Shown piece after piece: positions 32,293 to 41,660 of a DNA stretch of 64,000 bases. Under the pieces are notes generated by a model that saw only the letters and a program-made list of their open reading frames with translations, was not told the DNA's origin and made no database searches. The translations under genes and the position numbers were made by a program. Origin of the DNA: Mesorhizobium loti R88b (GTDB lineage: Bacteria; Pseudomonadota; Alphaproteobacteria; Rhizobiales; Rhizobiaceae); contig NZ_CP033367.1 of NCBI RefSeq assembly GCF_013170845.1, positions 3,101,001-3,165,000 of the forward strand. The letters run 5' to 3'. Each line of letters begins with the position of its first letter. Positions within the stretch are counted from its first letter, which is position 1.

Positions 32293-33564
32293 CTACTGCG
32301 GCATCACCAACCCGAGCGCCTCGACCATCGCCGGATCAAGCGCGCGGGTGGTGTCGTCCATCATGCCCATGCCGTCGAAGAGGTCCCAGAAGGCCCAGGG
32401 GAAGCCGGCCGCCTCGGCGCTTTGGCGGACATCGGCGATGTAGCGGGCGCGGTCGGGGTTGGGGGCGGCGGTGTAGCGGGCATCGGTGCGCAGCGCGCCG
32501 AATTCGCCCATGATGACGCGCTCCGGCGCAATGCCGTGGGCATCGGCCCAGGCGCGCGCCTGGCCGAGATATTTGTCGATGAACCAGCGGTCCGGCTGGG
32601 CGTCGAAATAGACCTTTAGCACGCGCTCGGTTTCGGCATAGGCGGCCTGCTTGTCCGCTTCGGAGGTCTCGGAATCCTGCGCCATGCGTGCCCGGACCGA
32701 AGCCAGGGTCTGTTCGAGCGAACCGGCGGAAGCCGGCCACGGCACATTGTTCAGCGCGCGGTAGACGGGTTCGCGCATCCAGGGCGCACCCTGATGGCTG
32801 AACAGATAGGGCTCGTAGAAATGGAAGGTGAAAAGGATCGGCTCGAAGTCCGCCAGCGGCGCCGGGTCGAGTGCTGCCAGCCCGCTCACCATCGAGCCGC
32901 AGCCGCCGGTGACGACCAGCGGCAAGGTCTGGGACGACGCCCTGGCCGCCGTCAGCAGGGATGCCTGGACCTGCGACCAGACGTTGGAATCGCAGGATTG
33001 CGGGGGTTCGTTGACCGGCTCCAGCGCCACCATATCAGGTGTGAACCGGTCCAGCCTGCCGGCAAGCTCGCCGACCAGCCCTCGATAGGCGGCGAATTCG
33101 GGTGCGGCGGTGCTGGAGACCATGCGGTCGGGGTTCCAGTAGTGGGTGGCGCCATTGGCCTGGACGTTGACGATGATGCCGAGACCCGCGTCGATCGTGG
33201 CGGTGATGGCGGCGTCGAGCATATCCAGCAATTTTCCGCGCGTGGCGGCGTCGGCGGCCAGGAACGGGCCGGGATCGACGGGCAGGCGGATAAAATCGAG
33301 CCCGGTCCGGCGCAGCCGACGGAGGTCGTCTGGGGTCGGCACCGGCCGCTGTGACTGGAAGGGCGGCCAGTCATAGTCGGTGCGCGGGGCGGGAAACTCA
33401 CGCGTCAGCGCAAACCAGGGCCAGGCGTTGACGCCACGGCGGAACGGCCATGCGCCGGTGGCCGTGGCGGCTTGTGACGGAGCAGCGAGCGGCGCCAGCG
33501 CGGCAGGCACCAGCGCCGTCGACAGCGCGGTGGTGAGAAGCCGCCGGCGCGACCAGCCCGTCAT
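32293..33564 (-). CDS. Glycoside hydrolase family 5 (cellulase-type), exported
   Basis: A 423-residue enzyme. The N-terminus WSRRRLLTTALS with a hydrophobic stretch and APSQAATA is a Tat-type signal. The (beta/alpha)8 barrel shows the GH5 motifs: LDFIRLPVDPGPFL near 90, the acid/base Glu in MVALEPVNEPPQS near 185, FTFHFYEPYLFSH near 245 and the nucleophile Glu in VIMGEFGALR near 345. It should cut a beta-linked glucan or the cluster's own exopolysaccharide in the periplasm; EPS clusters often contain such hydrolases. Its start overlaps the end of the glycosyltransferase gene (33561-34730), so the two are co-translated. Confidence 0.88.
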   Translation of the reverse strand: MTGWSRRRLLTTALSTALVPAALAPLAAPSQAATATGAWPFRRGVNAWPWFALTREFPAPRTDYDWPPFQSQRPVPTPDDLRRLRRTGLDFIRLPVDPGPFLAADAATRGKLLDMLDAAITATIDAGLGIIVNVQANGATHYWNPDRMVSSTAAPEFAAYRGLVGELAGRLDRFTPDMVALEPVNEPPQSCDSNVWSQVQASLLTAARASSQTLPLVVTGGCGSMVSGLAALDPAPLADFEPILFTFHFYEPYLFSHQGAPWMREPVYRALNNVPWPASAGSLEQTLASVRARMAQDSETSEADKQAAYAETERVLKVYFDAQPDRWFIDKYLGQARAWADAHGIAPERVIMGEFGALRTDARYTAAPNPDRARYIADVRQSAEAAGFPWAFWDLFDGMGMMDDTTRALDPAMVEALGLVMPQ

Positions 33565-34730
33565 ACCGCGCCGGGCGAGGGACGGTCGATTGCGGCCGTT
33601 CGTGCCGATGTGACGCCGAGAAGCCGGTAGGCTTCATTCTCATAAGCCAGCAGGACATCGTCCCAGCGGAAGGCTTCACGGGCGCGGGTCCGGGCGGCTT
33701 CGCTGCAGGCCTCGACCAGCGCGTCATCCTCCATCGCCCGTTGCATCTGTTCGGCGCAGCTCTGCGTGTCGGTGAAGTGGATGGCGGCAGCACCCGCGAC
33801 CCACCTGTTGTAGGGATTGTCGTGGGCGATCACCATGTTGCCGGCGGCCAGCGCCTCGACCAGCGACGGGTTGGTGCCGCCGACCGTGTGGCCATGCATA
33901 TAGGCGCGCGCGTGGTAGCGGAGCGCCTTCACCGCCGCCTGGTCGTAGATGGCGCCCGGCAGGACCACCGAGGCGTTCGCCGCCTTGCGGACCGCGACGT
34001 GATAAGGAATCTGGTCGGACAGCGTGCCCAGCACCACCAGCTTCATGTCGCGCTTATGGCTGCAGAAGGCTTCGACGATCGGCAGGATGTTGTTGTCGGG
34101 CTCGATGCGCGCGATCGAGATCAGGTATTTTCCGGGTTCGAGGCCGAGCGCGCGCACCGGCGCCTCGGGTGCCGATGTCACCGGGTCGGCGCCATAGGTG
34201 ATGGTGGTGATGGCGTTGCGCGGCCGGCGCGTCGCCAGGTGATCGGCGATGACCGGATGGTCAGCCACCAGCCGGTGCGAGGCCCAGGCGCCGATCCACT
34301 CATTGAGCCAGAACCATGTGCGCGCGGCGCGCCCCCATTTGGGGCGGCGCCACTCGATGCCGTCCATATTGGTGATGATCTTGCGCCGCATCAGCCTGAG
34401 CCAGGTCAGGAAGACCGCGCCATTATAGCCGAGCACCAGGCAGACGCCGGGCCGGCGCGCGGCGTCGAGCACGCATTGCCAGTCGAATTCCAATGTCGCG
34501 CGCGGGCCTTTCGAGGCGACCTGGATGTGGATGAGGTCGATGCCGTTCCAGGTTTCGGTGCGCACTCTCTGGTCGACACGCGCGACCTCTTCCTGGCAAT
34601 AGACGCCGACCTTCCAGCCGCGCCCGACCAGAAAAAGCGCCAGCTTCTCGGCGAAGGTTTCAAAGCCGCCATGGGCGGCAGGAATGCCGCGCGTTCCCAG
34701 GATCAGGATGGCAGGCTGTTCCGATTTCAT
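33561..34730 (-). CDS. Glycosyltransferase with DUF1972 N-terminal domain (GT4-like)
   Basis: A 389-residue protein when started at ATG 34730 (MKSEQPAILILGTRGIPAAH), where family members normally begin; longer frames to 34781 or 34922 exist but lack homologous content. The N-terminus with GTRGIPAAHGGFETFAEKL is the DUF1972 signature. The C-terminal half is a GT-B donor-binding domain: LISIARIEPDNN, the HGHTVGGTNPSLVEALAAG glycine-rich Glu motif and NYNRWVAG-like segment. It likely transfers a deoxyhexose or hexose onto the growing repeat unit at the inner membrane. It overlaps the GH5 gene by four bases. Confidence 0.85.
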   Translation of the reverse strand: MKSEQPAILILGTRGIPAAHGGFETFAEKLALFLVGRGWKVGVYCQEEVARVDQRVRTETWNGIDLIHIQVASKGPRATLEFDWQCVLDAARRPGVCLVLGYNGAVFLTWLRLMRRKIITNMDGIEWRRPKWGRAARTWFWLNEWIGAWASHRLVADHPVIADHLATRRPRNAITTITYGADPVTSAPEAPVRALGLEPGKYLISIARIEPDNNILPIVEAFCSHKRDMKLVVLGTLSDQIPYHVAVRKAANASVVLPGAIYDQAAVKALRYHARAYMHGHTVGGTNPSLVEALAAGNMVIAHDNPYNRWVAGAAAIHFTDTQSCAEQMQRAMEDDALVEACSEAARTRAREAFRWDDVLLAYENEAYRLLGVTSARTAAIDRPSPGAV

Positions 34731-35154
34731 GACTGCTGGCACTTTCAAGTCCGCCCGTTCCGCGATGCGCGGCTGTCCCATTTCAACCGCCGCCTTGCAA
34801 GATGCCTGCCAGGCCCGATTCCAGCCATTGTCGCATCCAGGTTGTAAAATATTTCTTCCAAACGCGCGGGTTGTTTCATTATCGGTCAACCTTCCCAACG
34901 TATTTGTATCGAAACGAGGCAATGCCGGGGCTTGTTGACCCGCAAACGGATATATTAGCCCGGCACAATGCTTGCAAATGGACTTCTGCGCGCCAGAATC
35001 GGCGGAGGGCGTGCAGCATCGGTGTGGTGATCCGGATCTAACTCCGTTTCACGACCACACTGACAACGAGGGAAGTCCAAAGGGGTGTTGGCTTGAAGTT
35101 TCCGGCCGCCGATAGCGTCAGGCGGCGGGCTCGTCTCACCACCCTGGCAGAAAG
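34731..35154. other. Intergenic region between divergent glycosyltransferases
   Basis: About 420 bases. The segment 34840-34900 is AT-rich (AAAATATTTCTTCC) and may hold promoters in both directions. If the glycosyltransferase at 33561 starts upstream of 34730, part of this is coding. No repeat, terminator or RNA gene is seen. Confidence 0.4.
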
Positions 35155-36330
35155 ATGAAGATGCGGATTGCCTGCATCCACCAGGGCTACGAACTCTACG
35201 GCTCCGACCGCAGCTTTGCGGAGAGCGTGGCGGCGTTGCGCGCCGCGTTTCCGTCGGCCGACATCGAAGTGGTGTTGCCGCGCAGCGGACCGATCGTCGA
35301 CATCCTGCAACCGCATGCCAGCCGCATCGTCTTCGAGTCGCTCTGGGTGCTGCGCCGCCAGGCGATGCTGCGACTGGCGACCATCGAGATGGCACGGCTG
35401 CCGGTCGCGCTATGGCGGGCATGGCGGCGGCTCAGCGATTGCGACCTCGTCTATGTCAACACCTCGATCGTCGCCGATTACGCGCTGGCCTCGCGCCTGC
35501 TGCCCACGAAGGCGCTGCTGCACATCCACGAAATTCCCGAAGGCGTGCTGCGCCGGATCCTTGTCGGGCTGATGCACTGGAGCCATGCCGACCTCATCTT
35601 CAACTCGAAAGCAACGCGCGCCACATTCGGCGAGCCCAGATCGGCGCGCTCCTACGTCGTCTATAATGGCGTTGCCGGTCCGGCGGCGGCGGAGGCCATG
35701 ACCTATGACGGCAAGCGCCCGCTGCGCGTGCTGCTGCTTGGCCGCATCAACCGCATCAAGGGCCAGGAAGTGCTGCTGGAGGCGATCGCCTCGCTGCCGG
35801 CGGAGCTGAAGTCGCGGATCGAGGTGCGGCTGGTCGGCGGCGCCTTCGAAAGCACCGAGCGCGAGCATGCTCTGGCCGAACTGGTCGAGACCATGGGGCT
35901 GTCCGGACAGGTCAGCGCCTTGCCTTTCATCTCGGACCCGTCAGAGCATTATCGCTGGGCCGATATCGTCACCGTGCCGTCGCGGCGTCCGGAATCGCTG
36001 GGCCGCGTCGCCATAGAGGCGATGGCCTATGGCCGGCCGCCGCTGGTGTCGGCGATCGGCGGGCTGGTCGAGGTGGTCGCGGACGGCGAGACCGGCTGGC
36101 ATGTTCCGCCGGGCGACGCAGCCGCCCTTGCCGCAAAATTGCGGGAGATCATCCTCGCCCCTGAAGCCTGGCGCGGTTTTGTCGCCGCCGGGCGCAAGCG
36201 CTATGAGACGATCTTCAGCGAGCCGGTCGCTGCCGCCGCGATCGCCGCGATCGCCACTGAGAAGTTGAAGGCGGCCATGGCGCGGCCGGGCAGGGCCGCA
36301 AGCACTCGCCAGGCGGAGACACGGTCGTGA
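35155..36330 (+). CDS. Glycosyltransferase family 4 protein
   Basis: A 391-residue GT-B enzyme. N-terminal acceptor domain begins MRIACIHQGYELYGSDRSF with the Gly-rich loop of GT4 proteins. The C-terminal donor domain shows LLLGRINRIKGQEVLLEAI near 200, LPFISDPSEHYRWADIVTVP near 265 and SLGRVAIEAMAYGRPPLVSA (the E-x7-E-like motif) near 285. It adds a sugar to the lipid-linked oligosaccharide at the cytoplasmic face. Its stop overlaps the flippase start as GTGA, showing an operon with 36327-40110. Confidence 0.9.
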   Translation: MKMRIACIHQGYELYGSDRSFAESVAALRAAFPSADIEVVLPRSGPIVDILQPHASRIVFESLWVLRRQAMLRLATIEMARLPVALWRAWRRLSDCDLVYVNTSIVADYALASRLLPTKALLHIHEIPEGVLRRILVGLMHWSHADLIFNSKATRATFGEPRSARSYVVYNGVAGPAAAEAMTYDGKRPLRVLLLGRINRIKGQEVLLEAIASLPAELKSRIEVRLVGGAFESTEREHALAELVETMGLSGQVSALPFISDPSEHYRWADIVTVPSRRPESLGRVAIEAMAYGRPPLVSAIGGLVEVVADGETGWHVPPGDAAALAAKLREIILAPEAWRGFVAAGRKRYETIFSEPVAAAAIAAIATEKLKAAMARPGRAASTRQAETRS

Positions 36331-37628
36331 AGCTCCCGATCCATCTGGTGCGGCGCCTCGTGCTGATGATCGGCGGCGAGGCGATGCAGAGCGGCTTCCA
36401 TTTTGCCCTCAACATCATGCTGCTGCACATGCTGTCGGCGCAAGGCTACGGCCTGTTTGCCATAGGCATGGTGATGGGCGGCGTCGGCCTGTCCTACATC
36501 AGGTCGCTCACCGCCGTCCCCGCCTCGATATGGATGAGCAAGAGCACCAACGCCGCCGGCGTCGATGCCTATGACGTGGCCTTCGGAACGGCGGCGCTGA
36601 TGGTGGCGCTGCTGATGGCGGTCGGCACGACCGTTTTGATGCACCTGCTGGGTGACCCCTCAGGCATTGCCGCCGGCTGTTTCGTCGGCGCATGGTCGCT
36701 GCGCAGCCATATGCGCACGGCCTTCTTCGCGCGCCGCCAGCAGTTGGTCGTCTCCATCAGCGATGCCGCTTTCACGATCGCCGGCACCGTGCTGGCCGGG
36801 CTGGCAATCTGGTACGCCCGGGACGCGTTGCAAGCTGTGTTCTATTCGCTTGCCGCGGCGAATGTGTTCGGCATTTTCGTTCTGGTCCGGCTGGCGCGCC
36901 GTACAATTCGCATCTCCTTCCGCATGCCGACGCGGCGGCGCTATGCCAGGCTGTGGCGCCAGCTGTGCTGGTCGGCCTTCAGCGCCACCACCACCAACAT
37001 CCAGGGTCAATGCCTGGCGCTGCTGGTCGCCGGCATAGCCGGGCCCGCGGCTTACGCGCCGCTGGCGGCGGTGATCGTGCTGTTCGCGCCGCTGCGCATC
37101 ATCAGCCTCGCCTTCGTCAACATGACGCAGCCGGAGCTTGCGAAGCTGATGCGGCAGAATGAGACGCGCCGCGTCTGGTCGCAGGCGAAGATCTGGTCGG
37201 TCGTCATGGGGTTGGGCGGCCTGGCCTATGGATGCGCCATCCTGTTCGTCTTGCCGATGATAAAATCCCAGGCTCTCCAGGATGCCTCGGTCGAGTTCAT
37301 CGGGCTTTTCGTGACAGTGAATTTTATCCCGATCATGCTCTACATCATGCCCCGTATCGTGCTTGAGATATTCGGTGACTTCCGCATCGTCGCCTTCATC
37401 ACCATGGGCGGCGCGATTGTCGGGCTGGCGCTGATCGCCATCCTGCTTTCAGTCGCGTCTCCGCAGTGGGCACTGCTGGGCTCGGCGGTCTCCGAAACCT
37501 TCGTGCTCGCGGCATCATGGTATTTCGCGCATCACCGCATGTGGAACATCGAGCATCCGGACCAGCAGCGCTACAGCCGCCTGGGCTCCTGGCGGCGGGC
37601 CATCACATTCGCCCCGGCGAAACGATAG
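36327..37628 (+). CDS. Wzx-type polysaccharide flippase-like membrane protein
   Basis: A 433-residue protein with GTG start overlapping the preceding stop. About twelve hydrophobic helices, e.g. LMIGGEAMQSGFHFALNIML, AALMVALLMAVGTTVLMHLL and IVGLALIAILLSVASPQWAL. The pattern and length fit the MOP superfamily (Wzx/MurJ-like) flippases that move lipid-linked repeat units across the inner membrane. No strong motif distinguishes subfamilies. Its place between a glycosyltransferase and two acyl/aminoacyl-type transferases, with a polymerase-like gene in the same cluster, supports that role. Confidence 0.82.
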   Translation: MKLPIHLVRRLVLMIGGEAMQSGFHFALNIMLLHMLSAQGYGLFAIGMVMGGVGLSYIRSLTAVPASIWMSKSTNAAGVDAYDVAFGTAALMVALLMAVGTTVLMHLLGDPSGIAAGCFVGAWSLRSHMRTAFFARRQQLVVSISDAAFTIAGTVLAGLAIWYARDALQAVFYSLAAANVFGIFVLVRLARRTIRISFRMPTRRRYARLWRQLCWSAFSATTTNIQGQCLALLVAGIAGPAAYAPLAAVIVLFAPLRIISLAFVNMTQPELAKLMRQNETRRVWSQAKIWSVVMGLGGLAYGCAILFVLPMIKSQALQDASVEFIGLFVTVNFIPIMLYIMPRIVLEIFGDFRIVAFITMGGAIVGLALIAILLSVASPQWALLGSAVSETFVLAASWYFAHHRMWNIEHPDQQRYSRLGSWRRAITFAPAKR

Positions 37629-37637
37629 GAGGGCGAT

Positions 37638-38864
37638 GTGACGGGCCAGGCAGTGGAAATAGTTGCGGTGACCGGCTTGGCCGACGAGCAGGTCTCGCAC
37701 CCAGTCACCATAGCGGCGAACGACGCCTACACGGCGCGATTGCACACCAGTCTCGAAACGGCGCGGCCGCTCTGGCTGCGCTTCCAAGAGAGCGGTGTGT
37801 GCACCGGTCACCAGAATTATGCGTGGGCCGAGGGGATCGTCGCGCGGCTGATGCCGCAAGGTGCAGAACTTCTCGTCGTGGAGGTGGGGGACGCCGCTTC
37901 CGGCGAACCCAGGATGCTGGTGCCGCTGATGCGCCGGCCGGCGTTGGGTCATCGGGTGATCGAATGGCTGAGCTGCGGCGTCTGCGACTATTCGGCACCC
38001 CTGCTGGCCGATGCGAGGCCGTGGACCACACAATCCGCACTGGCCGCATGGGCCGCCGTGCGCTCCGTGCTGCCGCCGGCGGACCGGTTCCAGATCACCG
38101 GGATTCCGCGCGAGATCAACGGCGTCGCCAATCCGCTTGCCTTGCTCGCGGAGACGCGGGATTCCCTCCAGACCACTTTCGGCCTCGCCATCGACGGCGA
38201 TCCGGACACGGTCCTCAAGCGTTTGTGCAAGCCCTCCTTCGTCAAGGAATTCGGCAAGGACTGGCGCCGGCTCGAACGGCTCGGCGATGTTGAACTGGTC
38301 GAGGCCGGTACACCGGCCGAGGTAGAGCGTATCTTCGGCGAACTGGTCCGGATGCGGCTCAGCCGCTTTCGCGAGTTGGGCCGCTTCGACCTGCTGACGC
38401 AGGAGAAAGTCGTCGACTTCTACCGCAACGCCGCCGTTCGGGGCCTGTCGGACGGAGCGGTGCGGCTGTTCGGACTGCGCGTAGCCGAGGCTCTGATCGC
38501 GGTTCAATATCTGCTGATCCATCAAGGGACTGTTCATGCTCTGCTGATAGCTATGGACCAGAGCGTCGTGCCCAATGTCTCACCGGGACTTGCGATCATG
38601 GGCAGGTTGATAAGCTGGGCACGCGAGCAGGACTTTGGCTATTTCGACCTGTCGGTCGGCAACCAGAGTTACAAGGCAAATATGGGCGCCAAGGGTTCGG
38701 TCCTGGTCGAACTCTGCCACGGGTTCACGATGCGGGGCAATGCCGCGAGCACTGCCATCAAGTTCCGCGACTGGACCGAGGTTTTCGTGCGCTCAAAACC
38801 ACGGCTGCTCAAAGCGGCTCAGGGGACGATGCGGGGCTTGCGGCGCTTGCGTGGAGGGCGCTGA
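37638..38864 (+). CDS. GNAT/FemAB-like transferase of the polysaccharide cluster, copy 1
   Basis: A 408-residue protein with GTG start at 37638, GGAGG 6-10 bases upstream. Residues 190-370 form the BioF2-like/FemAB acetyltransferase domain (Acetyltransf_6): RMRLSRFRELGRFDLLTQEK, GAVRLFGLRVAEALIAVQYL and the signature FGYFDLSVGNQSYKANMGAK. The N-terminal 180 residues form a second GNAT-like half. These enzymes typically acylate sugars or transfer amino acids for capsule or EPS modification. The next gene is a close paralogue in tandem. Confidence 0.83.
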   Translation: MTGQAVEIVAVTGLADEQVSHPVTIAANDAYTARLHTSLETARPLWLRFQESGVCTGHQNYAWAEGIVARLMPQGAELLVVEVGDAASGEPRMLVPLMRRPALGHRVIEWLSCGVCDYSAPLLADARPWTTQSALAAWAAVRSVLPPADRFQITGIPREINGVANPLALLAETRDSLQTTFGLAIDGDPDTVLKRLCKPSFVKEFGKDWRRLERLGDVELVEAGTPAEVERIFGELVRMRLSRFRELGRFDLLTQEKVVDFYRNAAVRGLSDGAVRLFGLRVAEALIAVQYLLIHQGTVHALLIAMDQSVVPNVSPGLAIMGRLISWAREQDFGYFDLSVGNQSYKANMGAKGSVLVELCHGFTMRGNAASTAIKFRDWTEVFVRSKPRLLKAAQGTMRGLRRLRGGR

Positions 38865-38892
38865 GGGCGGGCCAGAACGACAGGAGAAGCGT

Positions 38893-40110
38893 TTGGCAGG
38901 CCAGGCAATGCGACAGGCTGCGGCGACCGAGGGCAGCGTCAGGCTTTCGCCGGTCGTCGGCTTCGGCATGGCCGCGCACTATGCGGCGCGGCTGCACACC
39001 AGCTTCGACACCGTAAAGCCGCTCTGGTTGCGGCTTGAGGAGACTGGCCTGTGCACCGGCCACCAGGGCTTTGCCTGGGTGGAAGGGATCGCCAACCGGC
39101 TGATGCCCAAAAGCGCGGAGCTGCTCGTCGTCGAGGTCAATGACGCCGCCACGGGTGCGCCGGTCATGCTGCTGCCGCTGATGCGCCGCCGCGCTCGGGG
39201 CCATTACGTGATCGAATGGCTGAGCGGCGGCGTGTGCGACTACGCGGCGCCGCTGCTGGCCGACGCCAGACCATGGACCAGACAGAGCGCCGACGACGCC
39301 TGGGCGGCGGTGTGCGCCGTGCTGCCGCCGACGGATCGCTTCCACATCGCGGGAATCCCGCGACAGATCCACGGCGTCGACAATCCGCTGGCGCTGCTCT
39401 CGGCGGCGCACGACTCCATCCAGATCGCCTCGGGCCTGGCCCTGGATGGCAATCCGGAGACACTGATCAAGCGCATCTGCAAATCGTCTTTTGCCAAGAA
39501 TTTCCACAAGCACTGCCGCCGCTTCGAACAGATGTGCAAGCTCGATCTGGTCGAAGCCGTGACGCCTGAATTGGTCGAGGAGCAATTCGCCACGCTTTTG
39601 GAGCTCAGGCTCAACCGCTTCCGCGAGCTCGGGCGCTTCGACCTGCTGACGCAGGCGCCGGTCGTCGCGTTCTACCGCAACGCCGCCCTGCAGGGCCTGT
39701 CCGACGGCTCGGTGCGGCTGTTCGGGCTGCGTGTCGGTGAGGCCTATCTCGCCGTCATCTACGTGCTGGTCATGAAGGGCACGTTGCATGCGCTTCTGCT
39801 CGGGATCGACCAGGACGCGGTTCCCAATGTCTCGCCGGGCCTGACGACGATCGGCAAGTTGATGATCTGGGCGCGCGAGCAGGGCCTTGGTTATTTCGAC
39901 CTGTCGGTCGGCAGCCAAGGCTACAAGCAGCATATCGGCGCTTCAAGCTCGGTGCTGGCCGAGTTGTGCCACGCGATGACGCTGAAGGGCAGGGCTTCGA
40001 CCGCCTATATCAAGCTGCGCGGCAAGACCGAGCTTTTCATTCGCTCCAAGCCGGGCCTGTACAAGGCCGCGCATGGTGTGATGCGCCGGTTGCGGCGATT
40101 GAAGAGCTAA
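38893..40110 (+). CDS. GNAT/FemAB-like transferase of the polysaccharide cluster, copy 2
   Basis: A 405-residue paralogue of the preceding protein along its full length (e.g. ARLHTSFDTVKPLWLRLEET vs ARLHTSLETARPLWLRFQES; GYFDLSVGSQGYKQHIGA). TTG 38893 is preferred because GGAG lies 7 bases upstream and the following LAGQA matches the TGQA beginning of copy 1; ATG 38908 is the alternative. Tandem duplication followed by divergence suggests two related but distinct modifications of the polysaccharide, such as different acyl groups or positions. Last gene of the operon. Confidence 0.82.
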   Translation: MAGQAMRQAAATEGSVRLSPVVGFGMAAHYAARLHTSFDTVKPLWLRLEETGLCTGHQGFAWVEGIANRLMPKSAELLVVEVNDAATGAPVMLLPLMRRRARGHYVIEWLSGGVCDYAAPLLADARPWTRQSADDAWAAVCAVLPPTDRFHIAGIPRQIHGVDNPLALLSAAHDSIQIASGLALDGNPETLIKRICKSSFAKNFHKHCRRFEQMCKLDLVEAVTPELVEEQFATLLELRLNRFRELGRFDLLTQAPVVAFYRNAALQGLSDGSVRLFGLRVGEAYLAVIYVLVMKGTLHALLLGIDQDAVPNVSPGLTTIGKLMIWAREQGLGYFDLSVGSQGYKQHIGASSSVLAELCHAMTLKGRASTAYIKLRGKTELFIRSKPGLYKAAHGVMRRLRRLKS

Positions 40111-40208
40111 GCAAGTCGTCAGGGCTCCTTCGCCCTGGGTAGGACGCATTGACAAGCTCCCGCCGAAGGCATCACGCTCCTGCAAAGCAATGATTGCGGG
40201 AGGCAATG

Positions 40209-40517
40209 ATGGCAAGCCTGGTGGTGATGTACGGCACGCCTGAAGATCCGGCGGCGTTCGATGCCTATTATCGCGAAAAACACATTCCGCTGGCCAAGAC
40301 CATCCCTGGGCTGCGGCGCTACGAAATCAACCGTGGCCCTGTCATAACGCCGGCGGGACCCGCGAAGGTGCACCTTGTCGCCATCCTGCATTTCGACGAC
40401 CTGACCGCCATCCAGAATGCCTTTGCCAGCGCCGAAGGGCAGGCCGCCGGCGCCGATCTCCAGGTCTTCGCGACCGGCGGCGCCGACATGCTGATCTTCG
40501 ACAGCGAGGATGTCTGA
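40209..40517 (+). CDS. EthD family protein 1
   Basis: A 102-residue protein. ATG 40209 has GGGAGG 5 bases upstream. The ferredoxin-like EthD fold is seen in VVMYGTPEDPAAFDAYYREK, HIPLAKTIPGLRRYEINRG and LHFDDLTAIQNAFASAEGQA, ending with MLIFDSEDV. EthD proteins form dimeric alpha-beta barrels; some assist degradative pathways (ETBE) and most have unknown function. It is close to the 40965-41276 paralogue, and a RiPP precursor gene lies between them. Confidence 0.88.
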   Translation: MASLVVMYGTPEDPAAFDAYYREKHIPLAKTIPGLRRYEINRGPVITPAGPAKVHLVAILHFDDLTAIQNAFASAEGQAAGADLQVFATGGADMLIFDSEDV

Positions 40518-40623
40518 GCCGCTCGGCGATGGCCTTGTCGCCGGGTATTTCAGCTCCAGCTTGACAAAGAGACAGCACAGGGCGCACTTCGCGATAGCCC
40601 ATCGGGGGCTTTGGGGGACATCG

Positions 40624-40710
40624 ATGAAAAAGACTTATGAAAAGCCGACGCTCAGCAAGCGCCAGCAGCTTTCCCGCGTGACGGCGCTGATAATCTCCTC
40701 CGGGAGATGA
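40624..40710 (+). CDS. Putative RiPP (lasso-type leader) precursor peptide 4
   Basis: A 28-residue peptide on the plus strand; GGGGGA lies 5 bases before ATG 40624. Leader MKKTYEKPTLSKRQQLSRVT has Tyr5, Pro8, Leu10, Leu16 and Thr20 like the copies at 10 kb. The core is only ALIISSGR, with no Cys, so a disulfide is not a constant feature. A clean terminator follows (40740-40769). It lies between two EthD genes, an arrangement worth testing for function. No modifying enzyme is nearby. Confidence 0.7.
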   Translation: MKKTYEKPTLSKRQQLSRVTALIISSGR

Positions 40711-40739
40711 CACGCAAACAGCCTTCGACGCGACCATCA

Positions 40740-40769
40740 AACCCGCCGTCGCAAGATGGCGGGTTTTTT
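40740..40769 (+). terminator. Rho-independent terminator of RiPP precursor 4
   Basis: AACCCGCC, loop GTCGCAAGAT, GGCGGGTT followed by TTTT. Clear stem and U-tract. Confidence 0.85.
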
Positions 40770-40794
40770 CTGCCCTTTTGACTTGCCCTGCTCA

Positions 40795-40950
40795 AGCTCT
40801 TGGTCTTGACGCAATTCCCAAGGGGAAACGTTTCACACTTTTCCTAGAGCAGTTCACCGTTTCACGGAAACGGCGAACCGCTCTAACTCTTTGTTTTGAC
40901 GCAATTCCGAACGGAAAACCGCTACACACTTTTCCTGGAATTGCTCTAGC
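40795..40950. repeat. Dispersed rhizobial intergenic repeat, copies 4 and 5 in tandem
   Basis: Two direct copies of the core (CTTGACGCAATTCC ... TTTTCCT), separated by AGAGCAGTTCACCGTTTC and GAAACGGCGAACCGCTCT, which form an imperfect inverted repeat. Same family as 1245-1315. Confidence 0.8.
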
Positions 40951-40964
40951 ATCGCTCTTACGCC

Positions 40965-41276
40965 TCACATCGCCTCGGAATCGAAGAGCAGCATCGTCAC
41001 ATCTTGGTCGGGCGCGTATTTGCGCCGGTCGGTGGCGCAGGCCTTGCCGACCTCGCTGGCGAAGGCCGCACGAATGGCCTCCAGGCTGTCGAAATAGAGG
41101 GTCGCCACGAGGTAGGGCGTCTCGCCCTGCAAGAGGTTCACGATCGGCCGCTTGCTGACATCGTAGCGCCGCAGACCCGGAAGCTGTTTTGCGAGCGGCA
41201 GATGGATGTCGAAATAATGCCGGTCAAAGGCGGCCGGATCGGCGGGGGTTTTGTAGATGACAAGCATCTTGGCCAT
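40965..41276 (-). CDS. EthD family protein 2
   Basis: A 103-residue protein. ATG 41276 has AGGAAA 7 bases upstream; the longer frame to 41582 lacks a ribosome site and family match. EthD features: LVIYKTPADPAAFDRHYFDI, HLPLAKQLPGLRRYDVSKRP, LYFDSLEAIRAAFASEVGKA and the ending MLLFDSEAM. It is a paralogue of the 40209 product and convergent with the RiPP precursor 4 gene, across the repeat. Function unknown. Confidence 0.88.
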   Translation of the reverse strand: MAKMLVIYKTPADPAAFDRHYFDIHLPLAKQLPGLRRYDVSKRPIVNLLQGETPYLVATLYFDSLEAIRAAFASEVGKACATDRRKYAPDQDVTMLLFDSEAM

Positions 41277-41660
41277 GGTGAGTTTCCTGTTGTTCGATGT
41301 GATCGCGCCTCGCCGGCGCCGCAGCAATGTCGTTCGCCAGAAACGGATTTCGACAGGGATGCGGAGTTTTTTGCACGGCGCATTTGGCTTTTGATCCATG
41401 TCAAAGCGGATCGGCGGCGATCCCTCTATCCGGTCTGCTGTCTTGGGAAGGACACAAGGGGGGTGGGCGGTTCCAGGCCGGCAAGCTGAAAACAGCTCCG
41501 GTCTGGACCGCTCGCAACCAAGCTGTGTCCCACGGCCGGACGCTTCATGTTTTGATTCAGGTCCGTGCGCAAACACCTTCAAAAGCCTGGCAAAACTTAA
41601 CCGAACCGCAACTCACAGTCTCTATGGGTTGTGCGAGGGATAAGAAACCAGGGGCTTAGA

